DNA of 64,000 nucleotides. It comes from Sphingobacterium kitahiroshimense. Its GTDB lineage: Bacteria > Bacteroidota > Bacteroidia > Sphingobacteriales > Sphingobacteriaceae. Below, one piece after another: positions 19,411 to 26,989 of the stretch (position 1 is its first letter; each line of letters opens with the position of its first letter). Made by a program: the position numbers and the translations under genes. The notes under the pieces were generated by a model, which saw only the letters and a program-made list of their open reading frames with translations, ran no database searches and had not been told where the DNA came from. The DNA is taken from assembly GCF_025961315.1 (NCBI RefSeq), contig NZ_JAOQNK010000001.1:2356001-2420000 (forward strand). Reading direction: 5' to 3'.

Positions 19411-19458
19411 AATAAAATCCCCTTTACTTTTGTAAAGGGGATTTTATTTTATTCGGAT
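19401..19458. terminator. Bidirectional terminator, perfect 27-bp stem overlapping the mini-ORF stop codon
   Basis: Arms 19401-19427 and 19432-19458 are exact reverse complements around a 4-nt TTTT loop. The left arm contains the last two codons and the TAA of the Lys-rich ORF. The right arm ends 9 bp before the L,D-transpeptidase stop codon, so one element serves both convergent genes. Confidence 0.85.
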
Positions 19459-19466
19459 ACTAAAAA

Positions 19467-20915
19467 TTAATTGAGATATTTCTTCATTGCCACCTTCAAT
19501 CGTTCGTCATAACCATAGATATCAGGAAATTGTTGAATTTTATTATCCTCATCTAACCAAGTCGTGTAATAAGATAGGTAAACAGGGATGCCCTCTTTCA
19601 TTTTCACCCATCTGGAATTATTAACTGAATCTTTGATTTCTGTTGCAATTTTTTCCGCCTCTTTCTCATTATTAACTAAAAAAGCAGCTAAACTGGTAGG
19701 ATCTTCTACACGTACACATCCATGACTCAAAGCACGGTTACTCACCTTAAATTTCTGTTTAGCAGGAGTATCGTGAAGATAAATAGCATAAGGATTTGCA
19801 AAGATGAACTTTATATTCCCTAATGAATTATCAAATCCAGGGTTTTGCTTAAATTTAAAATTCTCTACCGAATCTGCCTGCCAATTTATTGTATAAGGAT
19901 CAACGATTTGCCCCTTTAGATTATAAACCACCATATTCCGACTCTCAAGATAACCTGGATTAGCTCTTACACTATTTAACAGTTCCTTTTTCACAATACT
20001 TTTAGGTATATTCCATACAGGATTAACTTGCATTCTATCCAGTACACCGCGCATCATAGGAGTTTCGTGATTTTCCCCTGTTTTAGCAAAAGCTTTGTTT
20101 TCAGTCTCTCCCACACAAACATTCATCGTTTGTTCAACAGCCCCTGCTGTGATCATCTGAAGTTTCATTTCCGGAATATTCACGAAGACATATTTATCAG
20201 GAAAATCTTCCCCCATCCACCGCAACCGTTCCATGGTCATCAAAACTTTGACACGTTCTTCCTTATTAAGATCTCCTTCAAGCAACAGATGCTGAAATTT
20301 TCTATAAATCGAATTTGTAGGTTGAGCATGGTTCACAACCTCCGAAACATTTAAAGCACTATCCAACAAGTGCTTTGCCTTATCTAACGAATATCGTTTA
20401 TGCCCGACAAAATACCTTCCGTAAAGTTTTTTAGGATTTACAATACCGTTTTCCAATACGTTCAAATAGGCAACCAAAGCATCTGAAGAAAGAACTTCCA
20501 CTTTTGCCAACAATTGGTAAGCCTCATTTAAATCCGTTATTTGCTTACTTTTTAGCCGATTCAAAGCACGGCTAATTTCTACAGTATGAAAAATTGAGGG
20601 ATCAATACCATGTTCTTCAGATCTTTCTAGATAGTACAATAAAGTATCTGTACCACCCGTAAACAACTGATTAGGTATCCAGGTAAAACCACGAGAGGAA
20701 TCTGCTAATACACGCATCCATTTCGGGTTAAACAAACGAGAGTTATCACCTTTTAATTCTTTCTCAATAGCAGAGAAATATGCCGTACTATCAAAATCTT
20801 TAAATATCTCTTGATCAAATGACTTTGCTAAAATATCACCAAATGTGGGCGGATCTGTTTGACAAGATGAAAAAGAAAGTATAAACAAAAAATATACAAG
20901 CACTAAATTTCGCAT
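19467..20915 (-). CDS. L,D-transpeptidase (YcbB-like, YkuD domain) lipoprotein
   Basis: A 482-residue enzyme that forms 3-3 cross-links in peptidoglycan or attaches proteins to it. The N terminus is a lipoprotein signal with lipobox LSFSSC (Cys about 19). An N-terminal scaffold of about 200 residues precedes the catalytic YkuD domain (about 235-420). The active site reads HDTPAKQKF and SHGCVRVEDP with the nucleophile Cys near 400. The layout with N-terminal scaffold and C-terminal catalytic domain is that of E. coli YcbB (LdtD). A TATCTTTG box (20944-20951) lies about 28 nt upstream. Confidence 0.88.
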   Translation of the reverse strand: MRNLVLVYFLFILSFSSCQTDPPTFGDILAKSFDQEIFKDFDSTAYFSAIEKELKGDNSRLFNPKWMRVLADSSRGFTWIPNQLFTGGTDTLLYYLERSEEHGIDPSIFHTVEISRALNRLKSKQITDLNEAYQLLAKVEVLSSDALVAYLNVLENGIVNPKKLYGRYFVGHKRYSLDKAKHLLDSALNVSEVVNHAQPTNSIYRKFQHLLLEGDLNKEERVKVLMTMERLRWMGEDFPDKYVFVNIPEMKLQMITAGAVEQTMNVCVGETENKAFAKTGENHETPMMRGVLDRMQVNPVWNIPKSIVKKELLNSVRANPGYLESRNMVVYNLKGQIVDPYTINWQADSVENFKFKQNPGFDNSLGNIKFIFANPYAIYLHDTPAKQKFKVSNRALSHGCVRVEDPTSLAAFLVNNEKEAEKIATEIKDSVNNSRWVKMKEGIPVYLSYYTTWLDEDNKIQQFPDIYGYDERLKVAMKKYLN

Positions 20916-20943
20916 AATATAATTAAGAAATTGCTCAAAAGCT

Positions 20944-20951
20944 CAAAGATA
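20944..20951 (-). promoter_or_regulatory. Candidate -7 box of the L,D-transpeptidase gene
   Basis: It reads TATCTTTG on the minus strand, 28 nt before the ATG. No clear TTTG is seen at -33. Confidence 0.45.
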
Positions 20952-21032
20952 ACAATGTTTCAAATGATATTGAAATTTGTTATTACAACTACCCTAATTG
21001 TCAAGGTCCCGCTACAACCTTATAAAACGAAC

Positions 21033-21066
21033 AGAGCCTAAAATAATATAATTTTAGGCTCTATTA
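21033..21066 (-). terminator. Terminator after the BON-SH3 pair
   Basis: A perfect stem of about 12 bp built on AGAGCCTAAAAT lies 15 bp beyond the stop codon of the SH3 protein on the minus strand. Confidence 0.75.
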
Positions 21067-21081
21067 AAGGTTAAGAAAGAC

Positions 21082-21501
21082 TTAAACTGTCTGTAGATAC
21101 TGTGCAAAACAATACCCCTCTTCATTATCTTTTGTCCGAACTAACCACCACTGGTCATTAGCTTTACTAATCAATGTGATGATTTCATCCTTTGCAGCTT
21201 TTCCAACGATTGGCTGATCAGTACCAGGTCCTTTACGAATGTTCAGATTTGAACTATCAGTAATAACCCTGACCTCACTTCCTGGAACCTCAGTAGCTAC
21301 TTCTACATCCATAACCACATCTCCTGTTGCAAAATTTGGGTCTATATTTCCATATATTTCCCATAATTTATTCTTAACATCTGCAGAAGGGGCAGTACCC
21401 CTAATTTGCAATACGCCATCCTGCTCGGCATAATTTAAATCATTAATACCAGATGATCTCGCAGTATCCAATAATACTTTATATTTTTCTTCTAAAGCCA
21501 T
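21082..21501 (-). CDS. SH3b-domain protein with an N-terminal BON-like region
   Basis: A 139-residue protein without a recognisable signal peptide. The N-terminal half, DGVLQIRGTAPSADVKNKLW, resembles a BON-type alpha/beta fold. The C-terminal half is a bacterial SH3 domain (about 75-138) with SNLNIRKGPGTDQPIVG and WWLVRTKDNEEGYCFAQYL. SH3b domains typically bind wall or protein peptides. It starts 22 bp after the BON lipoprotein on the same strand, so the two are likely co-transcribed and may work together at the envelope. Function beyond that is unknown. Confidence 0.75.
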   Translation of the reverse strand: MALEEKYKVLLDTARSSGINDLNYAEQDGVLQIRGTAPSADVKNKLWEIYGNIDPNFATGDVVMDVEVATEVPGSEVRVITDSSNLNIRKGPGTDQPIVGKAAKDEIITLISKANDQWWLVRTKDNEEGYCFAQYLQTV

Positions 21502-21522
21502 GATATTCGTTTTTTGAATTAG

Positions 21523-22017
21523 TTATTTAGTGACAACCGCACTCAGATCAACTTTTTTGGGATGTAAATTATCCAAAGCTTGTTTTAGTGTTACTAACTT
21601 TGCTTTTTCAATAGTTCCAGTTACTGAAATAACTCCATCTTTAACAGTAGCCTGCACAGTTGGAAAATCTTTTGTAGCATCAACAATACCTTTAGCTAAT
21701 GATTCATCCACAGTATTAACAGAAATCTCTGCCGGAGGAACAGCTTGCACGATAATATTATTCACAACAGACTTGATAGACTTATCAGCAGCTTTGACGT
21801 CAGTTTCAATCTGAGCCTTCTCTGCATCTGAAGATGCGAAACCTTCCAAAGTAACGACACCATCCTTAACCGATGTCGTTATACCTTGATGGCTAGTAAT
21901 CACCGTTTCTACTTTAGCTTTTAAATCAGCATCAGAAACTTTAGATTTACAGGAAGGCATTGCAACAGCTAAAGTGCCCGCCATCATTAACATTGGGAAT
22001 ACTCTTTTTAACTCCAT
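21523..22017 (-). CDS. Lipoprotein with two BON domains
   Basis: A 164-residue protein with a lipoprotein signal (lipobox VAMPSC, Cys about 23). Two BON domains follow: one around VKDGVVTLEGFASSDAEKAQ and one around VKDGVISVTGTIEKAKLVTL. BON domains bind phospholipid or peptidoglycan-proximal surfaces, and E. coli OsmY and DolP are known examples. This predicts an outer-membrane or periplasmic stress role. The GTG at 22023 is also in frame, but the ATG at 22017 gives a better signal sequence. It is first of a pair with the SH3 protein. Confidence 0.8.
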   Translation of the reverse strand: MELKRVFPMLMMAGTLAVAMPSCKSKVSDADLKAKVETVITSHQGITTSVKDGVVTLEGFASSDAEKAQIETDVKAADKSIKSVVNNIIVQAVPPAEISVNTVDESLAKGIVDATKDFPTVQATVKDGVISVTGTIEKAKLVTLKQALDNLHPKKVDLSAVVTK

Positions 22018-22112
22018 AATCACAGTTTTTTATTTTTTTTTAAAGCCTAAATCATCCAATATAGACACTTAAATCTAAACAATTATCAGAGTAAATAGTT
22101 TCGATCCCCAAA

Positions 22113-22577
22113 CTAATTAATAGAAAGTAGACGTTGTTCTACATTATTGAAGACAAATGATTCCCCAACTTTCTTTCGTAAAAGCAACTTTCCGATTGGC
22201 GATTGATTAGATATTACAAACACCTTATCATGATCGATTTTCACAACACCAATGCTAATTGCAATAAAATAAATACCCAAATTTGTTTCCACTATACTTC
22301 CATTCTGTACAAAATCCAAATGATTAGGTTCAAGAAGCCCCGTTAATATTAATTCATCCTTTTTTGCTTCTGCCAACTGCATTTGACATCTCGCGATATC
22401 CTGTTGCATCATTTCGCGCGTAGTTTCATATTTATCACCCGCACTACTTTTAGTATCATCAGTACTTGCCTCGTGAGCCGATTTCAATGCCAGTTCTAAG
22501 TTTGCAATGCGATCCTCAACATGTAATTTACATGATGACATTAACGACGATCGTAATAAAGTATAATCCTTCTCCAT
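22113..22577 (-). CDS. GreA/GreB C-terminal-domain-like protein
   Basis: A 154-residue cytosolic protein. The N-terminal part is helical with the conserved stretch TKSSAGDKYETTREMM (about 42-57). The C-terminal part (about 85-152) resembles the FKBP-like fold of GreA/GreB: GSIVETNLGIYFIAISIG and SNQSPIGKLLLRKKVGESF. SPIGKLLLGKKVGD is the hallmark of transcript-cleavage factors. The N-terminal coiled coil is much shorter than in true GreA and lacks an evident acidic tip, so cleavage activity is doubtful. Relatives are sometimes mislabelled as 3-oxoacyl-ACP synthase. A role at RNA polymerase is inference. Confidence 0.65.
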   Translation of the reverse strand: MEKDYTLLRSSLMSSCKLHVEDRIANLELALKSAHEASTDDTKSSAGDKYETTREMMQQDIARCQMQLAEAKKDELILTGLLEPNHLDFVQNGSIVETNLGIYFIAISIGVVKIDHDKVFVISNQSPIGKLLLRKKVGESFVFNNVEQRLLSIN

Positions 22578-22688
22578 GATTGCAAACTAGGGATAAAGAT
22601 TTAAAGAAAAAAATCAAAATAAAAGTAACTAAAAAACAGGATGATACAGCTCACAATACATTAAAACAGCTTTAAATGCCAAAATAAA

Positions 22689-22719
22689 TTTGGTATTGAG
22701 CTTAAAATTTGTACTTTTG
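22689..22719 (+). promoter_or_regulatory. Promoter of the first tRNA-Ser
   Basis: TTTG (22689-22692), 19 bp, then TACTTTTG (22712-22719), ending 4 nt before the mature tRNA. The second tRNA-Ser has the same arrangement. Confidence 0.7.
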
Positions 22720-22723
22720 TGAC

Positions 22724-22808
22724 GGAGAGCTGGCAGAGTGGTCGAATGCGGCAGTCTTGAAAACTGTTGACTGTCATAGGTCCGGGGGTTCGAATCCCTC
22801 GCTCTCCG
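22724..22808 (+). tRNA. tRNA-Ser (TGA anticodon), copy 1
   Basis: An 85-nt class II tRNA. Acceptor arms GGAGAGC/GCTCTCC, anticodon stem GCAGT/ACTGT enclosing CTTGAAA (anticodon TGA), a long variable arm, T loop GTTCGAA and discriminator G. No CCA is encoded. It is identical over all 85 nt to the copy at 62930. Confidence 0.97.
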
Positions 22809-22810
22809 CT

Positions 22811-22842
22811 AAAACCTTCATCATTTGATGAAGGTTTTTTTA
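22811..22842 (+). terminator. Terminator of tRNA-Ser copy 1
   Basis: A 12-bp perfect stem with a 4-nt loop and T-run starts 2 nt after the tRNA. Confidence 0.85.
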
Positions 22843-22895
22843 TGCAATGACTTTTCATTTTAAATGCATAAAATAGCAATTTCAGATTAAAACAA

Positions 22896-22938
22896 AAAAC
22901 CCATTTAGACATCATAATGACATCAAAATGGGTATTAT
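22896..22938 (-). terminator. Probable terminator after the CDGSH gene
   Basis: An interrupted hairpin: CCCATTT/AAATGGG outer stem and TCAT/ATGA inner stem, with T-run on the minus-strand exit side. Confidence 0.45.
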
Positions 22939-22977
22939 TTATTTTAATTTCGTAATCAAATTTGCTTACAGAAGTGG

Positions 22978-23202
22978 CTATGCTTTCTTTGGAGGAAGAT
23001 CAAAGGCAATAGCCTCATGTTCAAAATGACCATTGTGAGCACCATCGCAAAAAGGTTTATTTTTGGATAATCCACAACGACAAATCGAAAGTACTGTTCT
23101 TCCCTGCAAACCATAAGTGTCACCATTTCTATCAACGATTTCAAAATCGCCTTCAATTTTTACTGATCCGTTATTATTAATTGTAAGTTTCGTCTTCGAC
23201 AT
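22978..23202 (-). CDS. CDGSH-type iron-sulfur protein
   Basis: A 74-residue protein with the full CDGSH motif: Cys41, Cys43, Cys52 and His56 in ICRCGLSKNKPFCDGAH. These residues bind a [2Fe-2S] cluster with three Cys and one His, as in mitoNEET. Small bacterial versions are thought to act in redox or iron handling. The chosen start is MSKTKLT at 23202. The frame stays open upstream to 23268, but that region carries the TAGTTTTG promoter box (23230-23237) and has poor coding character. It is monocistronic. Confidence 0.85.
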   Translation of the reverse strand: MSKTKLTINNNGSVKIEGDFEIVDRNGDTYGLQGRTVLSICRCGLSKNKPFCDGAHNGHFEHEAIAFDLPPKKA

Positions 23203-23229
23203 ATCTATTTTATTAATGTGTTTTCTATA

Positions 23230-23237
23230 CAAAACTA
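23230..23237 (-). promoter_or_regulatory. Candidate -7 box of the CDGSH gene
   Basis: It reads TAGTTTTG on the minus strand, 27 nt before the chosen ATG. A TTG lies 22 bp further upstream (23260-23262). Confidence 0.45.
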
Positions 23238-23558
23238 GAGATAATGAACTAACTTTACGCAATCTCACTTCTATTTAGAAGCGTTCCGTTTAACGAAATT
23301 GAATTCTCTAAAAAACAACAAATACAAGCAAGCTAATAAAAACAGATTACTAGAATATCATCCCCCTTTTAGGTGAAAAAAATATTCCTAAAATATAATC
23401 TCTTAAAACTCCCAATCTCAAATAAAAATCTTGATCCTCGTAATGGATTGGCAGCAAATTTGTAAACTTTGTAAACAAAGCTTACTGAGGGTACAAAAAG
23501 AGCGCATAAAAAACAATAAACAGTAGGTAAAGAATTAAATAACGGTATAACTGATTTT

Positions 23559-23714
23559 TTAAAAGGGAAATAGGTCTATGAATTCTATTTGAGCATTGTT
23601 CGTAAAACTTTCGGGACTTGAACGTATATGATTCAACATTTGCTCGAGATGCTTTTGACTATAGTTTAGCTCCCTACCTAAACAAAGTTGAATATACAGC
23701 GAAGAAATAACAAA
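23559..23714 (-). pseudogene. Possible C-terminal remnant of a lost gene
   Basis: A minus-strand frame of about 51 codons, bounded upstream by a stop and lacking a good start codon, reads as protein-like sequence: LCLGRELNYSQKHLEQMLNH and then RSSPESFTNNAQIEFIDLFP before the stop. Amphipathic helix-like content and the absence of AT-rich junk residues (long Lys, Asn, Ile runs) suggest it was once coding. The frame upstream is interrupted. I do not recognise the family. Confidence 0.35.
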
Positions 23715-23781
23715 TTATTTCCAAAACACTGCCCTAGGAATATACTATCTTTAACGAGTCAATGTCAAATGGTGTCTGCAC

Positions 23782-23821
23782 TTTCACGGACAAGTACGGA
23801 GTTTCACGGACTAGTACGGAC
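23782..23821. repeat. Two tandem 20-bp repeat units
   Basis: Units 23782-23801 and 23802-23821 both follow TTTCACGGAC, A or T at the variable position, then AGTACGGA. They differ at two of 20 positions (A/T inside, G/C at the end). They are GC-richer than the surrounding DNA. Confidence 0.7.
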
Positions 23822-23925
23822 TTTGAGATCATCATCGTAACAATTATTTGTTTATTGAAACATAGTTTCAAGTGGTGGTAGTAAAACTACTGAAAATTGT
23901 AATTGAATATTATTTATATACGCAA

Positions 23926-23966
23926 TAAAAAAGAGGGCATAAATAATCATATTTAAACCCTCTCCT
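23926..23966 (-). terminator. Terminator after the UbiD gene
   Basis: GAGGG/CCCTC outer stem with a partly paired interior, followed on the minus strand by a T-run, 33 bp beyond the stop codon. Confidence 0.6.
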
Positions 23967-23998
23967 TGACGAAAACTATTAAAAGTTATATTTGATCA

Positions 23999-25837
23999 CT
24001 AAATAATACCGTGTAATGATCCCCCCTTTGCTCCCATTGCGTCTACTCTTTTTTCAACAGCAGGATCTTTAATTAAGTCAGGAGCATGGTGCGGCTTACG
24101 TCTTGCATCGATAATAACCGGTCCATAACAACCCCAATGTTTATATTTTGTAAAGCTATTGACACCATAAATATCATATGCTGGATTCGATCTTGTAAAG
24201 GTTACCCATACAAAATTGTTTTCATTTGCAGCAGTAAAAGATGCGTCATCAGCTAAAACAACCATCTGTATCCCCGTAAAATCAACGTCTTTCATTCCAT
24301 CACACCAATCCTTCAAAATCACTTCCTCTTGCTCATAAGATGTAAATGCAGCACCATCGACAACAAGGATACCCGGCATCGCCATCTTAACATGATTGAA
24401 AGGACGAGGAACCGATAATCCCAAAGGAATTTCATTACTCAATATTCTTTTCTTTGAACCTGCGGCTGCAAAAATAACTTTAGAGCCGGCATTAAGTCCA
24501 TCACCAGAATAATCGAGAGTATCTATAGTCGTATTAGTATGAAAATGTAAATCTCTTGAAAGATCGATTCTTTCTAACATATGACGCAAAAAACCTGCAA
24601 CATCATAAATATTAAGATCAGGATCATCTTCAATCGCTGCAATAAATAAGTACTTCGCTAAACTCAGTTGATTTTTACCCAATGCCTGGCTGGCTATCGT
24701 CAAGATCTCCTGCGGTCTATCCACTTTTTGATACGGCGTGTAGCTTTCTCTTCCTATAGCAAACAATAAAGGATGCACACCAGCGGCATCAACAGCATGA
24801 ACAGCCTGCAGACCATTAATTTCCTTAGGAATTGCGGCACCTGTAATTTCGTGAATCAAATTACCAAAACTTGTATCTTCCTGTGGAGGGCGACCAACAA
24901 CGGTAAAAGACCAAATCGGATCTTTTTTATGATACACATTATGAACTTTCATTAAAGGAAAAGGATGGGTTAAACTATAATAACCGATATGATCACCAAA
25001 AGGACCTTCAGGCTTATTTTCATTAGGATACACAGTTCCTGTTATCACAAAATCAGCATCTGCTGAAATACAAAATCCCTCATGATCATAAAAATAACGA
25101 AATCGACGATTTCCTAGAGCCCCGGCAAAAATCATTTCTGACAACCCTTCAGGTAAGGGCATTACTGCTGAGAGAGGATGTGAAGGTGGCCCTCCGATAA
25201 AAATACTAACTTTCAAAGGTTTCCCTAATTGATTTGCTTTTTGTTGATGAATACCAATACCTCTATGTAATTGATAATGAAGTCCTATTTCTTTATCTTG
25301 AATATAATCATTACCAGAGAGTTGTATACGATACATCCCTAGATTTGCCTGCATGATACCCGGCTTAGTAATATCCTCGGTATAAACTTGAGGCATGGTT
25401 ACAAATGCACCACCGTCCATAGGCCAATTTACTACTTGAGGCAACTTGCTAATTTCAGTTTTACCATACAAAATAGAGGCATTGGATTTCTTTTTCCAAG
25501 GAAGAGCTCCTAATGCGACAGCCGAAGAGCTTAAATATTTAAACGGATTTTTTAAAACTGCGGTAGGGTCCATCTTGACATCAACCAGCTTTTTAATATG
25601 ATCTAATGTATCCCTAAACATAAATTTAGAACGGTCTAAAGTCCCAAATAAATTAGAAACTGCTGGAAAATCTGTGCCTTTTATATTTTCAAAATACAAA
25701 GCCGGTCCCTCTGCGTCGAAAACACGCATGTGAATGGCTGCCATTTCTAAATAAGGATCTACCTCTTCCTTAATTCGGATCAAATGTCCATGTTGCTCTA
25801 AATCGCTAACACACTCCGCTAAACTTCTATATCCCAT
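23999..25837 (-). CDS. UbiD-family decarboxylase, probably of menaquinone (futalosine) biosynthesis
   Basis: A 612-residue prenyl-FMN-dependent decarboxylase of the UbiD family. It starts with YRSLAECVSDLEQHGHLIRI and contains QLHRGIGIHQQ, FIGGPPSHPLSAVMPLPEG and PFGDHIGYYS, which are conserved UbiD segments around the cofactor and the catalytic Glu region. The length is that of the family labelled menaquinone biosynthesis decarboxylase rather than the roughly 490-residue E. coli UbiD. Because mqnC is in the same window, a role in decarboxylating a naphthoate intermediate is likely, but that is inference. UbiX, the flavin prenyltransferase it would need, is not in the window. A TAATTTTG box lies 25 nt upstream. 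Confidence 0.8.
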   Translation of the reverse strand: MGYRSLAECVSDLEQHGHLIRIKEEVDPYLEMAAIHMRVFDAEGPALYFENIKGTDFPAVSNLFGTLDRSKFMFRDTLDHIKKLVDVKMDPTAVLKNPFKYLSSSAVALGALPWKKKSNASILYGKTEISKLPQVVNWPMDGGAFVTMPQVYTEDITKPGIMQANLGMYRIQLSGNDYIQDKEIGLHYQLHRGIGIHQQKANQLGKPLKVSIFIGGPPSHPLSAVMPLPEGLSEMIFAGALGNRRFRYFYDHEGFCISADADFVITGTVYPNENKPEGPFGDHIGYYSLTHPFPLMKVHNVYHKKDPIWSFTVVGRPPQEDTSFGNLIHEITGAAIPKEINGLQAVHAVDAAGVHPLLFAIGRESYTPYQKVDRPQEILTIASQALGKNQLSLAKYLFIAAIEDDPDLNIYDVAGFLRHMLERIDLSRDLHFHTNTTIDTLDYSGDGLNAGSKVIFAAAGSKKRILSNEIPLGLSVPRPFNHVKMAMPGILVVDGAAFTSYEQEEVILKDWCDGMKDVDFTGIQMVVLADDASFTAANENNFVWVTFTRSNPAYDIYGVNSFTKYKHWGCYGPVIIDARRKPHHAPDLIKDPAVEKRVDAMGAKGGSLHGII

Positions 25838-25862
25838 ATAGCTCCATTCTATTGTTCTATTA

Positions 25863-25870
25863 CAAAATTA
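25863..25870 (-). promoter_or_regulatory. Candidate -7 box of the UbiD gene
   Basis: It reads TAATTTTG on the minus strand, 25 nt before the ATG. No -33 TTTG is seen. Confidence 0.4.
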
Positions 25871-25915
25871 ACAGAATAATTGGGAGGAAAAAGTTTTAAA
25901 AATACTTACCTTGAT

Positions 25916-26785
25916 TTATTGATCAAGCAAAAAGCAACGATTAATTGTGGTAAAAGTGAAGTGCACTTTTCTAGACCAGCTGGTATTATCAACTTCAGCT
26001 TCATATTTCATCACTCTCCTAAATTCATCAAAATTCTCTTCATGAATTCGATAAAAACGAGTGTAAACCAATTTTACCAACCATTTCTTGATGGAAAATG
26101 TTTTATACTCACGATCAGGATGGTAAACTTCCATGTATTGATTAAAAAGCTGTTTATAGTTTAAAGACTCCTCCCCGCCCAAATAAATTACCTCACCAAT
26201 AAAATTATCTTCCCAGGGAATTGTCCTAATCCAACGATAAACATCCAATAGTGGGATAGGCTTAAATTTTAAATCGCCGATAAGTTTCCAGTAAGGAATA
26301 AATTTACTCTTGGCCAAGCGACCGAAAATATCACTAATAATAGTGCCCTTCCCTACTGCACTACATTTAAGGACAACCGTATACTTAACTCGATGTTCCT
26401 CAAATAAACTCTGAATGGCATCAATATAGAACGAATCCATCAACTGTGCAACATACACAATTCTATTGCACATGTTTTCCTTGCAAACTTGAATAAAATT
26501 TCGAAGTGAAATAAGCTCCATTTGCATATTTAATTGGTCATTCAAACCCGGAACCTGAGTAAAATAAATCCCTAACTGCAAATTTCCTAAAGAGAAATTT
26601 TTACTCAAAGTATTTGTTTTAAATAAATCAATTTCAATTAAATCTGCTGTTACAGGTTCATTTAATCGTTTATTAAAAAGTTCCAAATTACGAACCAATC
26701 CAGTGACTTTAAATTCCTCAGAATTTAGATGACTGACAGCCCTTCTACCCAAATACGTGTTTAAACCTGTAATTAATACTTCCAT
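25916..26785 (-). CDS. Atypical NAD(P)-binding short-chain dehydrogenase-like protein
   Basis: About 289 residues. The start VLITGLNTYLGRRAVSHL has the Rossmann beta-alpha-beta layout of atypical or extended SDR proteins (NmrA/YbjT-like), with glycine spacing altered from GxxGxxG. The middle IVYVAQLMDSFY and LYLGG-like GEVIYLGGEESLNYKQLF resemble SDR proteins that act as redox sensors or modify bound substrates. A Tyr-x-x-x-Lys catalytic pair is not evident, so a redox reaction is doubtful. The start MEVLITG at 26785 fits the fold better than the ATG at 26800. It is divergent from the cryptochrome gene. Confidence 0.6.
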   Translation of the reverse strand: MEVLITGLNTYLGRRAVSHLNSEEFKVTGLVRNLELFNKRLNEPVTADLIEIDLFKTNTLSKNFSLGNLQLGIYFTQVPGLNDQLNMQMELISLRNFIQVCKENMCNRIVYVAQLMDSFYIDAIQSLFEEHRVKYTVVLKCSAVGKGTIISDIFGRLAKSKFIPYWKLIGDLKFKPIPLLDVYRWIRTIPWEDNFIGEVIYLGGEESLNYKQLFNQYMEVYHPDREYKTFSIKKWLVKLVYTRFYRIHEENFDEFRRVMKYEAEVDNTSWSRKVHFTFTTINRCFLLDQ

Positions 26786-26930
26786 GAATGAACCATTCAA
26801 ATTTCTTTAATTAGAGATTAAACAAATAAAAAACACTAAGGTTTAATCACCACCATTTTTTTACACTTACAATTATTGTCCTTTTATTGTCAATATGTAA
26901 ATAATGTCCATAAAACAAACAATAACCTTA

Positions 26931-26938
26931 TATATTTG
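26931..26938 (+). promoter_or_regulatory. Candidate -7 box of the photolyase/cryptochrome gene
   Basis: TATATTTG, matching TAnnTTTG exactly, 51 nt before the ATG. No clear TTTG at -33. Confidence 0.5.
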
Positions 26939-26989
26939 TACTTCCTATAAGCTTTTTCGAGGAAAATAATACAAAAAAATTATATCTGT

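Larger units (their letters stand above)
23238..23998. other. Gene-poor stretch with decay signals
   Basis: About 760 bp between the CDGSH and UbiD genes with no intact gene. It contains a short open frame that looks like the end of a lost protein gene (23559-23714), two tandem 20-bp units (23782-23821) and the UbiD terminator. This is the only stretch of the window that looks like scar or accessory DNA. Confidence 0.55.

Noticed and set aside
22661..22915. Minus-strand ORF antisense to tRNA-Ser containing GERGIRTPGP
   Set aside because: It is a translation through the complement of the tRNA-Ser gene, a well-known false protein; the tRNA is clear on the other strand.
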